A model generated the notes under the pieces. That model was not told the DNA's origin. It made no database searches and saw only the letters and a program-made list of their open reading frames with translations. A stretch of DNA of 64,000 bases from Kineococcus endophyticus (lineage in GTDB: Bacteria > Actinomycetota > Actinomycetes > Actinomycetales > Kineococcaceae): NCBI RefSeq assembly GCF_040796495.1, contig NZ_JBFNQN010000019.1, positions 1 to 64,000 on the forward strand, read 5' to 3'. Numbering within the stretch: the stretch's first letter is position 1; every line of letters begins with the position of its first letter. This document shows positions 17,551 through 27,317 of the stretch, piece by piece. A program made the position numbers and the translations under genes.

Positions 17551-20150
17551 GCACCACGACCGACGTCCACGCGACGTCCAGCACGGCCACCGGACCCGGT
17601 GGCACCCCGAAGATGACCCACGCGCAGATCCTCGAGGCGCTCTCGGGGCTGCTGCTGGGCATGTTCGTCGCCATCCTGTCCTCGACCGTCGTCTCGAACG
17701 CGCTGCCGCGCATCGTGAGCGACCTCAAGGGCACCGAGTCCGGCTACACCTGGGTCGTCACGGCGGCGCTGCTCGCCACCACGATCTCGACCCCGATCTG
17801 GGGCAAGCTGTCCGACCTCTTCTCCAAGAAGCTGCTCGTCCAGATCGCCCTCGTCATCTTCGTCGTCGCCTCGGCCATCGCCGGGCTGTCGACGAGCATG
17901 GGCATGCTCATCACGCTGCGCGTGTTCCAGGGCCTCGGCGGCGGCGGTCTGCTCGCGCTGGCGCAGGTCATCCTGGCCTCGATGGTGAGCCCCCGGGAGC
18001 GCGGCCGGTACTCCGGCTACCTCGGCGCCACCTTCGCCCTGGCGACCGTCGGCGGCCCGCTCATCGGCGGGGTGCTCACCGAGCACCTGTCGTGGCACTG
18101 GTGCTTCTACGTCGGGATCCCGTTCGCGGTCATCGCGTTCATCGTCCTGCAGACCCGCCTGAAGCTGCCCGAGCAGCCCAAGCGCGCGGTCTCCATCGAC
18201 TACCTCGGCGCGACCCTGCTGGCCGCCGGCATCTCCGCCCTGCTGATCTGGGTCTCCCTGGCCGGCACGCAGTTCGACTGGGCCTCGTGGTGGACCGTCG
18301 GCCTCGTCGCGGCCGGTGTCGTCCTGCTGGGCCTGGCCGTGCTCGCCGAGCACCGCGCCAAGGAGCCGATCGTCCCGCTGAAGTTCTTCCGCAACCCGAC
18401 GATCGCGCTGTCGGCCGCGGCCAGCCTCTTCGTCGGTGTCGCCATGTTCGGCGCCACCATCTTCCTCAGCCAGTACTTCCAGCTCGCCCGCGGCGAGTCC
18501 CCGACCATGGCCGGCGTCATGACCATCCCGATGATCGTCGGGCTGTTCCTCGCCTCCACCGTCGCCGGGCAGTTCATCACCCGCACCGGCCGCTGGAAGG
18601 GCTGGCTCGTCACCGGCGGTGTGCTGCTGACCGCGGGCCTCGGCCTCATGGGCACCATCGAGTACGACACGAACTACTGGGTCGTCGCCCCGTTCATGGC
18701 CCTCATCGGCCTGGGCGTCGGCATGATGATGCAGAACCTCGTCCTGGCCGTGCAGAACGTCGCGGACCCGCGCGACCTCGGCTCGGCCAGCTCCTTCGTC
18801 GCCTTCGCCCGCAGCCTCGGTGGGGCCATCGGGGTCTCCGCGCTCGGTGCCGTCCTCGGCCACCGGGTCACCGACCACCTCGAGAGCGGCCTGCGCGCCG
18901 CCCGCATCGACCCGGGCCAGGCCCTGTCCTCGATGGGCTCCTCGACCGGCGTGCCGGACCTGGGCGCCATCCCCGAGCCCGTGCGCTCCATCGTGCAGTC
19001 GGCGTACGGCTCCTCCATCGCGGACGTCTTCCTCATCGCCGCCCCGTTCGCGCTCGTCGCGTTCCTCATCACGCTGTTCTTCAAGGAGCGCGCGCTGCGC
19101 ACCGGCGACGAGACCTCGCAGACCCCCGAGGCCACGCAGACGCCGGACGCCACGACCCGCACCGCGGCCACGGCCGTCACGGCCACGACGGGCCAGGAGG
19201 GCGTCGGCAGTGCGAGGATCGGCACCGCGACGGTGAACGGCCACCCGCACCCCGACCGGGAGGAGATCCCCAGCGTGCCCGCCCAGCCCTCGCGCACCGA
19301 CGCCGGTCTCACCGTGTCCGGCACGGTCCGCCACCACGACCGCCGGCCGCTGCCGGGTGCCGTCGTGACCCTCGCCGACCAGTCCGGTCAGCAGGTCGCC
19401 CGCACCAGCACCCGCGAGGACGGCGGGTACACGCTCGAGCTGCCCACCGGCGGCACGTACCTGCTCATCGTCGCCGCGGCCCACGTGGCCCCCTCCGCCA
19501 CGCTCGTCGGCGTCGGGGACAGCTCGGTCACCCGCGACGTCGTCCTGTCCGGCCGCTCGGCCATCACCGGCCGCGTCCTGACCCACGCGCTGCCCGACGA
19601 CTTCGGCGCGGGCCACGACGGCCGCACGACGGGCGTCCACGGGGCCCTGGTGACCCTGACGGACGTCACCGGCGAGGTCGTCGGCTCCACCCGCAGCGAC
19701 GACGGCGGCGGCTACTCCTTCGACCAGCTCATGGGCGGCACCTACGTGCTGACCGCGCAGAGCGAGTCGCACCGGCCGCTGGCCCGCAGCATCGAGGTCC
19801 CCGACTCCGGGGCCCTGGCCTGCGACCTCGTCCTCACCGGCGGGGGCCGCCTCACCGGCACCGTCGTCGCCGCCAGCGACGGCCGCGTCCTGCGCGAGGC
19901 GACCGTCACGCTCGTGGACGCCGACGGCGAGGTCGTCGGGTCGGTCGTCACGAGCGCCGACGGCAGCTACTCCTTCGAGGACCTCGCCGGCGGCCACTAC
20001 ACGCTGACCGCCGCCGGGTACGCCCCCGTCGCCACGTCCGTCGACGTCGAGGAGGACACCGTGTCCGCCGCCCAGATCACGCTCGGCGCCCGCGACGCCG
20101 GCGCCACGCTGGACCTGACCCGGTTCGAGTCCCGCTCGGAGCAGCGGTGA
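17547..20150 (+). CDS. MFS transporter (DHA2/EmrB type) fused to three carboxypeptidase-regulatory-like domains
   Basis: 867 residues. Residues about 25-515 form a 14-TM DHA2 drug:proton antiporter core (TM1 LSGLLLGMFVAILSSTVVS; motif A-like PIWGKLSDLFSKK; motif C-like GATFALATVGGPLIGGVL; last TM ending FFKERAL). A Thr/Ala-rich linker (about 515-588) leads to three tandem beta-sandwich repeats of 80-100 residues starting near 589, 670 and 766, each with a GxVxxxDGxxLxGAxVTLxD core and a DGxYSFxxLxxGxYxLTA ending. These resemble CarboxypepD_reg/CnaB-like folds. A 14-TM core puts the tail in the cytoplasm, which is odd for this usually extracellular fold. The gene overlaps marR and the YceI gene by 4 bp each. 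Substrate unknown. Confidence 0.9.
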   Translation: MSTTTDVHATSSTATGPGGTPKMTHAQILEALSGLLLGMFVAILSSTVVSNALPRIVSDLKGTESGYTWVVTAALLATTISTPIWGKLSDLFSKKLLVQIALVIFVVASAIAGLSTSMGMLITLRVFQGLGGGGLLALAQVILASMVSPRERGRYSGYLGATFALATVGGPLIGGVLTEHLSWHWCFYVGIPFAVIAFIVLQTRLKLPEQPKRAVSIDYLGATLLAAGISALLIWVSLAGTQFDWASWWTVGLVAAGVVLLGLAVLAEHRAKEPIVPLKFFRNPTIALSAAASLFVGVAMFGATIFLSQYFQLARGESPTMAGVMTIPMIVGLFLASTVAGQFITRTGRWKGWLVTGGVLLTAGLGLMGTIEYDTNYWVVAPFMALIGLGVGMMMQNLVLAVQNVADPRDLGSASSFVAFARSLGGAIGVSALGAVLGHRVTDHLESGLRAARIDPGQALSSMGSSTGVPDLGAIPEPVRSIVQSAYGSSIADVFLIAAPFALVAFLITLFFKERALRTGDETSQTPEATQTPDATTRTAATAVTATTGQEGVGSARIGTATVNGHPHPDREEIPSVPAQPSRTDAGLTVSGTVRHHDRRPLPGAVVTLADQSGQQVARTSTREDGGYTLELPTGGTYLLIVAAAHVAPSATLVGVGDSSVTRDVVLSGRSAITGRVLTHALPDDFGAGHDGRTTGVHGALVTLTDVTGEVVGSTRSDDGGGYSFDQLMGGTYVLTAQSESHRPLARSIEVPDSGALACDLVLTGGGRLTGTVVAASDGRVLREATVTLVDADGEVVGSVVTSADGSYSFEDLAGGHYTLTAAGYAPVATSVDVEEDTVSAAQITLGARDAGATLDLTRFESRSEQR

Positions 20151-21007
20151 GCCCGGACCCGGCGGCGCCCTCGCACCTCGCCGGCGGCCCGGCCGGCACC
20201 ACCTCCGGGGTGACCGGGGAGGGGCGGGTCCTCGACCGCGAGGGCTGGCCCGTCACGGGGGCGTCGGTGACGCTCCTGGGGGCCGACGGCTCCCAGGTCG
20301 CCCGCGCCGTCACCGGCCGCGACGGCGGCTTCGCCCTCCTCGGGGTGCCCGCGGGGGCGGCGACCATGCTCGTCGCCGCCGCGGCCCACGAACCACGGGC
20401 CACGAGCGTCGTCGTCCCCGGCGGGGGCGCCTGGCGCATCGGCGAGGTCCGGCTGCGGCGCCAGGGCGGCAGCGACGTGCCGCCGCCCGGCGTGTGGGCC
20501 ATCGACGTCACGCACTCCTCGATCTCCGCCCGGGCCCACCACCTCGGCCTGGCCGCGGTGAACGGCCGGTTCACGGGCTTCACGGGAGTCATCACGGTCC
20601 CCGAGGACGTGACGCGGGCCAGCGTGCAGGTCGAGATCGACGCGACGACGATCGACACCGGCAACGCCGTGCGCGACGAGCACCTGCGGTCGGCGGACTT
20701 CCTCGACACCGACCGCTACCCCACCCTGACCTTCTCGGCCACGGGGGTGCAGCGCGGTGCCGACGGGTGGGTCCTGTCCGGCGACCTCACGCTGCTGGCC
20801 ACGACCCGGCCCGTCCAGCTGCAGCTGTCCTACGCAGGCTCCGGCCCGGATCCGTGGGGCGGCACCCGCGCCGCGTTCTCCGCGACGGCCGAGCTGCACC
20901 GCGACGACTTCAAGATGAACTGGAACCAGGCCGTCGGGATCGGCGTGGCCGTCTTCGGCACGACGCTGAAGGTCCAGATCGACGTCGAGGCCGTCCTGCA
21001 GCAGTAG
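20147..21007 (+). CDS. YceI-family protein with N-terminal carboxypeptidase-regulatory-like domain
   Basis: 286 residues. About 15-95 is one beta-sandwich repeat (GEGRVLDREGWPVTGASVTLLGADG ... GRDGGFALLGVPAG) matching the tail repeats of the MFS protein; about 110-286 is a YceI domain (VWAIDVTHSSISARAHHLGLAAVNGRF, SADFLDTDRYPTLTFSATG, FKMNWNQAVGIGVAVFGTTLKV). YceI proteins form a lipocalin-like barrel that in known structures holds a polyisoprenoid. No signal peptide is visible, so it is predicted cytoplasmic. GTG 20147 overlaps the MFS stop (GTGA). Shared domains and coupling suggest the two proteins act together, perhaps on an isoprenoid or other lipid; this is inference. Confidence 0.88.
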   Translation: MSPDPAAPSHLAGGPAGTTSGVTGEGRVLDREGWPVTGASVTLLGADGSQVARAVTGRDGGFALLGVPAGAATMLVAAAAHEPRATSVVVPGGGAWRIGEVRLRRQGGSDVPPPGVWAIDVTHSSISARAHHLGLAAVNGRFTGFTGVITVPEDVTRASVQVEIDATTIDTGNAVRDEHLRSADFLDTDRYPTLTFSATGVQRGADGWVLSGDLTLLATTRPVQLQLSYAGSGPDPWGGTRAAFSATAELHRDDFKMNWNQAVGIGVAVFGTTLKVQIDVEAVLQQ

Positions 21008-21025
21008 GACTCCCACCCCGATACG

Positions 21026-21059
21026 CGAGAGCCCCGCACCCTCCGGTGCGGGGCTCTCG
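21026..21059. terminator. hairpin after the YceI gene
   Basis: A perfect 15-bp stem (CGAGAGCCCCGCACC, 21026-21040, with 21045-21059) and a 4-nt loop, 18 bp past the stop. Its core is nearly identical to that of the next hairpin. Confidence 0.75.
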
Positions 21060-21092
21060 TGCGTCCGGGCTGCGGGGTAGGGGCGGAACGCG

Positions 21093-21127
21093 GAGGAGCC
21101 CCGCACCGGGTCGGTGCGGGGCTCCTC
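21093..21127. terminator. hairpin after clpX
   Basis: A perfect 15-bp stem (GAGGAGCCCCGCACC, 21093-21107, with 21113-21127) and a 5-nt loop, just beyond the clpX stop on the minus strand. It shares the 11-mer AGCCCCGCACC with the YceI-side hairpin. Confidence 0.75.
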
Positions 21128-21142
21128 GTCGTGCGGGGTGGG

Positions 21143-22444
<1,302 letters not shown>

Positions 22445-22622
22445 CGACGAATCCTCTCCTCGACGTGCGGGGTGTCCCGACGACCGGCACTCAGGTCCGG
22501 TCGTCCGGGACCGTGCGTCCCGCCGGTTGGACCCACGCTACCTGCCGGGTCCGACTCGCCCGACTCATTAGACGCCCCCGGGGGACACGGTGCCAGACCG
22601 GCCCCCCGGAAGCTCGCCATCT

Positions 22623-22650
22623 CGTCACTCGCTGCTGCAGGTGAGTGACG
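22623..22650 (-). terminator. hairpin between clpP2 and clpX
   Basis: CGTCACTC (22623-22630) pairs with GAGTGACG (22643-22650) around a 12-nt loop, 9 bp past the clpP2 stop. It may end or attenuate the clpP1P2 transcript before clpX. The rest of 22445-22658 shows no gene and would hold the clpX promoter. Confidence 0.45.
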
Positions 22651-22658
22651 CTTCGTGC

Positions 22659-23321
22659 TCACAGCGAGGGAGCGGACGCCTTCCGGCTCTCCAGGACCTC
22701 GTCGATGAGGCCGTACTCGACGGCCTCCTTGGCGGTGAGGAACTTGTCGCGCTCGATGTCCTCGCGGACCTGGTCGGCCGTCCGGTTCGAGTGGAAGGCG
22801 AGCGTGCTCTCCAGCCAGGAGCGCATCCGCAGGATCTCGTTGGCCTGGATCTCCAGGTCGGAGGCCTGCCCGTAGTCGCCGCCGGCCATGGCCGGCTGGT
22901 GGATGAGGATGCGGGAGTTGGGGAGGGCGAAGCGCTTGCCCGGGGCCCCGGCGGCCAGCAGGACGGCGGCGGCCGAGGCCGCCTGGCCCATGCAGTACGT
23001 CTGGATGTCCGGGCGGATGTACATCATCGTGTCGTAGATCGCCGTGAGGGCCGTGAAGGACCCGCCCGGGGAGTTGATGTACATGATGATGTCGCGCTCG
23101 GTGTCCTGGGACTCCAGGACGATGAGCTGGGCGATGATGTCGTCGGCCGAGGCGTCGTCCACCTGCACGCCGAGGAAGATGATGCGGTCCTCGAAGAGCT
23201 TGGTGTACGGGTCCGACCGCTTCATGCCGTAGGACGTGCGCTCCTCGAACTGCGGGAGCACGTAGCGCGCGGACTGGTCGTAGGCCGGGTTGAGCCGGGC
23301 CTGCGGGTTGTGCGGGTTCAT
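22659..23321 (-). CDS. clpP2: ATP-dependent Clp protease proteolytic subunit 2
   Basis: 220 residues. Serine peptidase with catalytic Ser in MGQAASAAAVLLAAG, His in RILIHQPAM and Asp in the DIERDKFLTAKEAVEYGLID segment. The MYINSPGGS substrate-binding strand is intact. Start: ATG 23321 with GGGGAG upstream; 17 more codons are open but lack support. Second gene of the clpP1-clpP2 pair (43 bp apart). In actinobacteria the active protease is usually a mixed ClpP1P2 tetradecamer, and the long N-terminal region before LFEDRIIFLG fits the ClpP2 type. Confidence 0.95.
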   Translation of the reverse strand: MNPHNPQARLNPAYDQSARYVLPQFEERTSYGMKRSDPYTKLFEDRIIFLGVQVDDASADDIIAQLIVLESQDTERDIIMYINSPGGSFTALTAIYDTMMYIRPDIQTYCMGQAASAAAVLLAAGAPGKRFALPNSRILIHQPAMAGGDYGQASDLEIQANEILRMRSWLESTLAFHSNRTADQVREDIERDKFLTAKEAVEYGLIDEVLESRKASAPSL

Positions 23322-23364
23322 CGGGCGGTCTCCCCTCGAGGCGGTGAACGGCGGGCGGAACAGC

Positions 23365-24003
23365 TCAGGCACCGGTGCCGCCCCCGCCCTCGACCTCGCT
23401 GGTGTGGCCCACGACGTGGTCGATGAGGCCGTACTCCTTGGCCTCCTGCGCCGAGAACCAGCGGTCGCGGTCGGAGTCGCGGGTGATGGTCTCGAACGTC
23501 TGGCCCGAGTGCTGCGCGATGAGCTCGGCCATCTGCTTCTTGGTGGCGATGATCTGCTCGGCCAGGATCTTGATGTCCGAGGCCGAACCGCCCAGGCCGC
23601 CCAGCGGCTGGTGCATCATGATCTTCGCGTGCGGCAGCGCCGAGCGCTTGCCCGCGGCCCCCGCGCAGAGCAGGAACTGCCCCATCGAGGCCGCCATGCC
23701 GGTGGCGATGGTCGCCACGTCGGGCTTGATGTACTGCATGGTGTCGTAGATCGACATGCCCGCGGACACCGAGCCGCCGGGCGAGTTGATGTACATGAAG
23801 ATGTCCGCGTCCGGGTCCTCCGCGGCCAGCAGCAGCAGCTGCGCGCAGATGGCGTTGGCCATGTCGTCCCGGACCTCGGTCCCGAGCCAGATGATCCGCT
23901 GCTGCAGCAGCCGCTGGTAGACGTTGTCGTCCAGGCCCATGCCCGGCTGACCCGTGCGGGCCTGCGGCGTCACCAGTCCCGGTGCGCTCAAGATCTCGCT
24001 CAC
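23365..24003 (-). CDS. clpP1: ATP-dependent Clp protease proteolytic subunit 1
   Basis: 212 residues from GTG 24003. Catalytic Ser in [15 protein letters not shown], His in [10 protein letters not shown], Asp in the [22 protein letters not shown] segment; MYINSPGGS is intact. The core begins at [15 protein letters not shown], so about 25 N-terminal residues are likely a propeptide or a misplaced start; an ATG inside (GMGLDDN) is an alternative. It precedes clpP2, and the trigger factor gene lies upstream on the same strand, the usual actinobacterial order tig-clpP1-clpP2-clpX. ClpX (and ClpC elsewhere) would dock on the heteromeric ring. Confidence 0.94.
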   Translation of the reverse strand: MSEILSAPGLVTPQARTGQPGMGLDDNVYQRLLQQRIIWLGTEVRDDMANAICAQLLLLAAEDPDADIFMYINSPGGSVSAGMSIYDTMQYIKPDVATIATGMAASMGQFLLCAGAAGKRSALPHAKIMMHQPLGGLGGSASDIKILAEQIIATKKQMAELIAQHSGQTFETITRDSDRDRWFSAQEAKEYGLIDHVVGHTSEVEGGGGTGA

Positions 24004-24136
24004 GCTGTTCCCTGGCCCTCTCCTGGCGTCGACCACCCACCCCGGACGTGTCCGGGAGGGTCCGGCGGATGCTCCGCCGATCTCGATCGACCCTAACGCG
24101 CAGGTCCCGACGACCATGTCGGGACCGGGGCCTTTT

Positions 24137-24172
24137 CGCTGTGGGCGCACCGTCACCGGTGCGCCCACAGCG
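24137..24172 (-). terminator. hairpin after tig
   Basis: A perfect 15-bp stem (CGCTGTGGGCGCACC, 24137-24151, with 24158-24172) with a 6-nt loop starts 8 bp beyond the tig stop (minus strand). The clpP1P2 promoter should lie in the remaining part, 24004-24136. Confidence 0.65.
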
Positions 24173-24179
24173 ACGGGGA

Positions 24180-25607
24180 TCAGCTCTTGTCCGACTCCTG
24201 CGCGGCGTCGGAGGACGCGACCTGCTCGGCCGCGGCCTGCTCGTCCTCACCGGTCGGGTCGACGGTCTCGCCGGCCTCGGTGGCGGGGCTCTCGACGGCC
24301 TCGTCCCCCGACGCCCCGGTCGCCTCGTCCTCGTCCTCGCCGCCGACGAGCTCCTCGAGGTCGACGGTGTTGCCCGAGGCGTCCGTCACGGTGGCCTTCT
24401 CCATGGCGACCGCGAGCGCCTTGCGGCGGCGGACCTCGGAGACCATGGACGGCACCTGGCCGGCACCGTCGACCATCTGCACGAACTGGTTGGGGTCCAT
24501 CCCGTACTGCTGGGCCTGACCGACGAGGTACTCGATCAGCTCGCCCTGCTCGACACCGATCTCCTCGCGCTCGGCGAGCGCGTCGAGCAGGAGCTGGCTG
24601 CGGATGGCCTGCTCGGTGGACTCGGTGATCTCGGCGCGGTGCTCGGCGTCCTCGAGACGGCTCTCGCGCTCGAGGTGGGCGTGGATCTCGGCCTCGACGA
24701 GGGAGGCCGGGACCGGCACGTCGACGATCTCGAGGAGCTTCTCGAGGACCTTGTCGCGCGCCTGCAGGCCCTGCTCGAACTTCTTGGACTGCTCGACCTG
24801 CTGGAGCAGGTCGGCCTTGAGCTCCTCAAGGGTGTCGAACTCGCTCGCCAGCTGGGCGAAGTCGTCGTCGGCCTCGGGCAGCACGCGCTCCTTCACCGAC
24901 TGCACGGTGACGGTGATGCTGGCGTCCTCGCCCTTGCGGTCGCCGCCGGCCAGCGGGGCCGTGAAGGTCGTGGTGCCCTCGGCGGCGACGCCCGTGAGCG
25001 CCTCGTCGAGGCCGTCGATCATGTTGCCCTGGCCGATGCGGTAGCTGATTCCCTTGGCGCTCTCGATCTCCTCGCCGTCGATCTCGGCGAGGAGGTCGAT
25101 GGAGACGAAGTCGCCGTCCGCGGCGGCGCGGTCGACGCCGGTGAGGGTGCCGAAGCGCTCGCGCAGGGCGGTCAGACGGGTCTCGACCTCCTCCTCGGGG
25201 ACCTGCAGGTCGTCGACCGTGACCTCGATGGTCGACAGGTCGGGCAGCTCCAGGGTCGGGCGGACGTCCACCTCGACGGAGAACTTCAGGTCGCCGCCCG
25301 TGGCGGGGTCGGGCGCCTGGGAGACGTCGACGGTGGGCTGGCCCAGGGGCAGGAAGTCCGAGGCCTCGACGGCCTGCTGGTAGAACTTCGGCAGCGCGTC
25401 GTTGACGGCCTCCTCGAGCACGACGGCCCGACCGAAGCGCTGGTCGATGACGCGCGCGGGGACCTTGCCCTTGCGGAAGCCCGGCACCTGCACCTGACCC
25501 GCGATCGACTTGTACGCCTTGTCGAGACTGGGCTTCAGCTCGTCGTAGCCGACCTCGACGGTGAACTTCACCCGGGTCGCGTTGAGGGTCTCGACGTCGC
25601 TCTTCAC
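24180..25607 (-). CDS. tig: trigger factor (ribosome-associated chaperone / prolyl isomerase)
   Basis: 475 residues. N-terminal ribosome-binding domain with the signature [12 protein letters not shown] near residue 40; central FKBP-type prolyl isomerase domain (about 155-240, with [17 protein letters not shown] and [12 protein letters not shown]); C-terminal helical chaperone arms (about 250-425); and an acidic, low-complexity tail of about 50 residues, common in actinobacterial Tig. GTG 25607 follows GGAGA. It is followed by a hairpin and then clpP1, so folding and degradation genes sit side by side. Confidence 0.95.
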   Translation of the reverse strand: MKSDVETLNATRVKFTVEVGYDELKPSLDKAYKSIAGQVQVPGFRKGKVPARVIDQRFGRAVVLEEAVNDALPKFYQQAVEASDFLPLGQPTVDVSQAPDPATGGDLKFSVEVDVRPTLELPDLSTIEVTVDDLQVPEEEVETRLTALRERFGTLTGVDRAAADGDFVSIDLLAEIDGEEIESAKGISYRIGQGNMIDGLDEALTGVAAEGTTTFTAPLAGGDRKGEDASITVTVQSVKERVLPEADDDFAQLASEFDTLEELKADLLQQVEQSKKFEQGLQARDKVLEKLLEIVDVPVPASLVEAEIHAHLERESRLEDAEHRAEITESTEQAIRSQLLLDALAEREEIGVEQGELIEYLVGQAQQYGMDPNQFVQMVDGAGQVPSMVSEVRRRKALAVAMEKATVTDASGNTVDLEELVGGEDEDEATGASGDEAVESPATEAGETVDPTGEDEQAAAEQVASSDAAQESDKS

Positions 25608-25731
25608 AGCAGGGGTCTCCTGGGGTCTCTCCGCGCACGGCGGAGGTCGTGGTCAGGCGTGCGGCACGCCGGGGCAGCCCCGACGCACCGCGAAAGCGTA
25701 GCCGTCCGCGACGGGGCCCATCACTGCGCGA

Positions 25732-25750
25732 CCGTCCGCACTGCGGACGG
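25732..25750 (-). terminator. hairpin after tRNA-Pro
   Basis: CCGTCCGC (25732-25739) pairs with GCGGACGG (25743-25750), 3-nt loop, starting about 12 nt past the tRNA 3' end on the minus strand. Confidence 0.5.
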
Positions 25751-25761
25751 ACGCGTGTCCG

Positions 25762-25835
25762 TCGGGGTACCCGGATTCGAACCGGGGGCCTTCCGCTCCC
25801 AAAGCGGACGCGCTACCAAGCTGCGCCACACCCCG
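25762..25835 (-). tRNA. tRNA-Pro (UGG)
   Basis: On the minus strand a full cloverleaf is seen: acceptor CGGGGTG/TACCCCG with discriminator A, D-arm GCGC-AGCTTGGTA-GCGC, anticodon arm TCCGC-TTTGGGA-GCGGA with anticodon TGG, and T-arm with GGTTCGAATCC. CCA is not encoded and must be added after transcription. Confidence 0.95.
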
Positions 25836-25936
25836 CGCACCACCGCACGGGCGGCACAGGCAGCAGGCTACCGCTCACGACCCGCTACGCTGTTCCCCGA
25901 GGCGCCCCGCAGGGCGTCTCGAGCACGTGTTCACAT

Positions 25937-26007
25937 GCGGGCGTAGCTCAATGGTAGAGCCCTAGTCTTCCAAACTAGCTACGCGGGTTCGATTCCCGTC
26001 GCCCGCT
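25937..26007 (+). tRNA. tRNA-Gly (UCC)
   Basis: Acceptor GCGGGCG/CGCCCGC, D-arm GCTC-AATGGTA-GAGC, anticodon arm CTAGT-CTTCCAA-ACTAG with anticodon TCC, T-arm GCGGG-TTCGATT-CCCGT. The CCA end is encoded at 26008-26010, unlike the two other tRNA genes here. Confidence 0.95.
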
Positions 26008-26014
26008 CCACACC

Positions 26015-26047
26015 GCAGCGGCCGTGTCCCCCGGAGGCGGCCGCTGC
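26015..26047 (+). terminator. hairpin after tRNA-Gly
   Basis: GCAGCGGCCG (26015-26024) pairs with 26038-26047 around a 13-nt loop, five bases past the encoded CCA. It separates the tRNA from the glycerate kinase gene. Confidence 0.55.
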
Positions 26048-26080
26048 GTCGTCTCCGGGCCCGTCGGTAGGGTCGCCGCC

Positions 26081-27316
26081 ATGCCGCTGCCCGAGAAGAC
26101 GGCCTTCCACGTGGTCGTGGCGCCCGACAAGTTCAAGGGGTCGCTGACGGCGACCGAGGTCGCGCACACGATCGCCGAGCACTTCCGCGAGAGCTTCCTC
26201 AGCGCCCTGTCGGCGGGAGCGCGGGACCGCGGGTTCGACACGACCGGCTGGGGCGTGGTGTCCACCGAACTGCCCGTCGCCGACGGCGGGGAAGGCACCG
26301 TGGAGGCCGCCGTCCGCTCCGCGGGCTTCGGGACCGTGACCGTCCGCGTGGCCGGCCCCACCGGCGAACCCGTGGAGGCGACCTACGCCCGCGACGGGGA
26401 CACGGTGATCGTTGAGATGGCTCAGGCCTCCGGGCTGGACCGGCTGCCCGGCGGCGTCCGCGCCCCCCTGACCGCCTCGACCCGCGGCACGGGCGAGCTC
26501 GTGCGCCACGCGCTGGACGCCGGGGCCCGGCACGTCGTGCTCGCCGTGGGCGGCAGCGCGAGCACCGACGGCGGCGCCGGGATCCTGTCCGCGCTCGGCG
26601 GGCGCCTGCTCGACGCCGACGGCCGCGACCTGCCCGACGGCGGGGCGGCGCTGCTCGACCTGGACCGCGTCGACCTGTCCGGGCTGGACCCGCTGGTGCG
26701 CCGGACGTGGTGGACGCTCGCGGCCGACGTCGACAACCCGCTCCTCGGGGCGCGGGGCGCCGCGGCCGTCTTCGGACCCCAGAAGGGGGCGAGCACGGCG
26801 GACGTCGAGCTGCTGGACCGGGCACTGACGCGCTTCGCCGACGCGCTCGGCGACGCCACGGGCACCGACGCGCGCGAGCAGCCCGGTGCGGGCGCGGCCG
26901 GTGGCGTCGGGTTCCTCGCGCTGGGACTGCTCGGGGCCCGGCGCCGGCCGGGCGTGGAGGTCGTGCTGGAGCTCGCGGGCTGGGAGCACCGGACCGCCGG
27001 CGCCTCGCTCGTCGTCACCGGCGAGGGCAGCTTCGACGAGCAGTCCCTCGGCGGCAAGACACCCGTCGGGGTCGCGGTCGCGGCGGCGCGGATCCCGGCT
27101 CCCGTGGTCGTGGTGAGCGGCCGGCGGACCCTGTCCGAGGAGCGGTGGCGTGCCGCCGGCTTCGCCGACGCCCGGGCCCTGACCGACCTCGAACCCGACC
27201 CCGCAGTGTGCGTGCGCGACGCGCGGCGACTCCTCGCCGAGCTGGCCGGGCAGCTCGGGGCCGAGCACGGGGCCCGCGTCGCGCAGGCGTGGACGACCGA
27301 CGGTCCCGGCGCCTGA
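26081..27316 (+). CDS. glxK: glycerate kinase (GckA/GlxK family)
   Basis: 411 residues of the GK-I family, phosphorylating D-glycerate with ATP and linking glyoxylate or serine breakdown to lower glycolysis. Marks: VVAPDKFKGSLTATEVA near the N-terminus, PVADGGEGT, the VGGSASTDGGAG loop, VFGPQKGA, and VTGEGSFDEQSLGGKTPVGVA near the C-terminus. An insertion of about 20 residues follows the first helix (FRESFLSALSAGARDRGFDT) compared with the ~380-residue norm. ATG 26081 is chosen; an upstream in-frame stretch overlaps the tRNA hairpin. The stop lies one base from the convergent phosphatase stop. Confidence 0.9.
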   Translation: MPLPEKTAFHVVVAPDKFKGSLTATEVAHTIAEHFRESFLSALSAGARDRGFDTTGWGVVSTELPVADGGEGTVEAAVRSAGFGTVTVRVAGPTGEPVEATYARDGDTVIVEMAQASGLDRLPGGVRAPLTASTRGTGELVRHALDAGARHVVLAVGGSASTDGGAGILSALGGRLLDADGRDLPDGGAALLDLDRVDLSGLDPLVRRTWWTLAADVDNPLLGARGAAAVFGPQKGASTADVELLDRALTRFADALGDATGTDAREQPGAGAAGGVGFLALGLLGARRRPGVEVVLELAGWEHRTAGASLVVTGEGSFDEQSLGGKTPVGVAVAAARIPAPVVVVSGRRTLSEERWRAAGFADARALTDLEPDPAVCVRDARRLLAELAGQLGAEHGARVAQAWTTDGPGA

Positions 27317-27317
27317 C

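Noticed and set aside
16539-19997. A minus-strand open frame of over 1100 codons
   Set aside because: It runs opposite the two MarR genes and the MFS gene, all with clear motifs. Its translation is a low-complexity Gly/Arg/Asp-rich sequence typical of antisense frames in GC-rich DNA.
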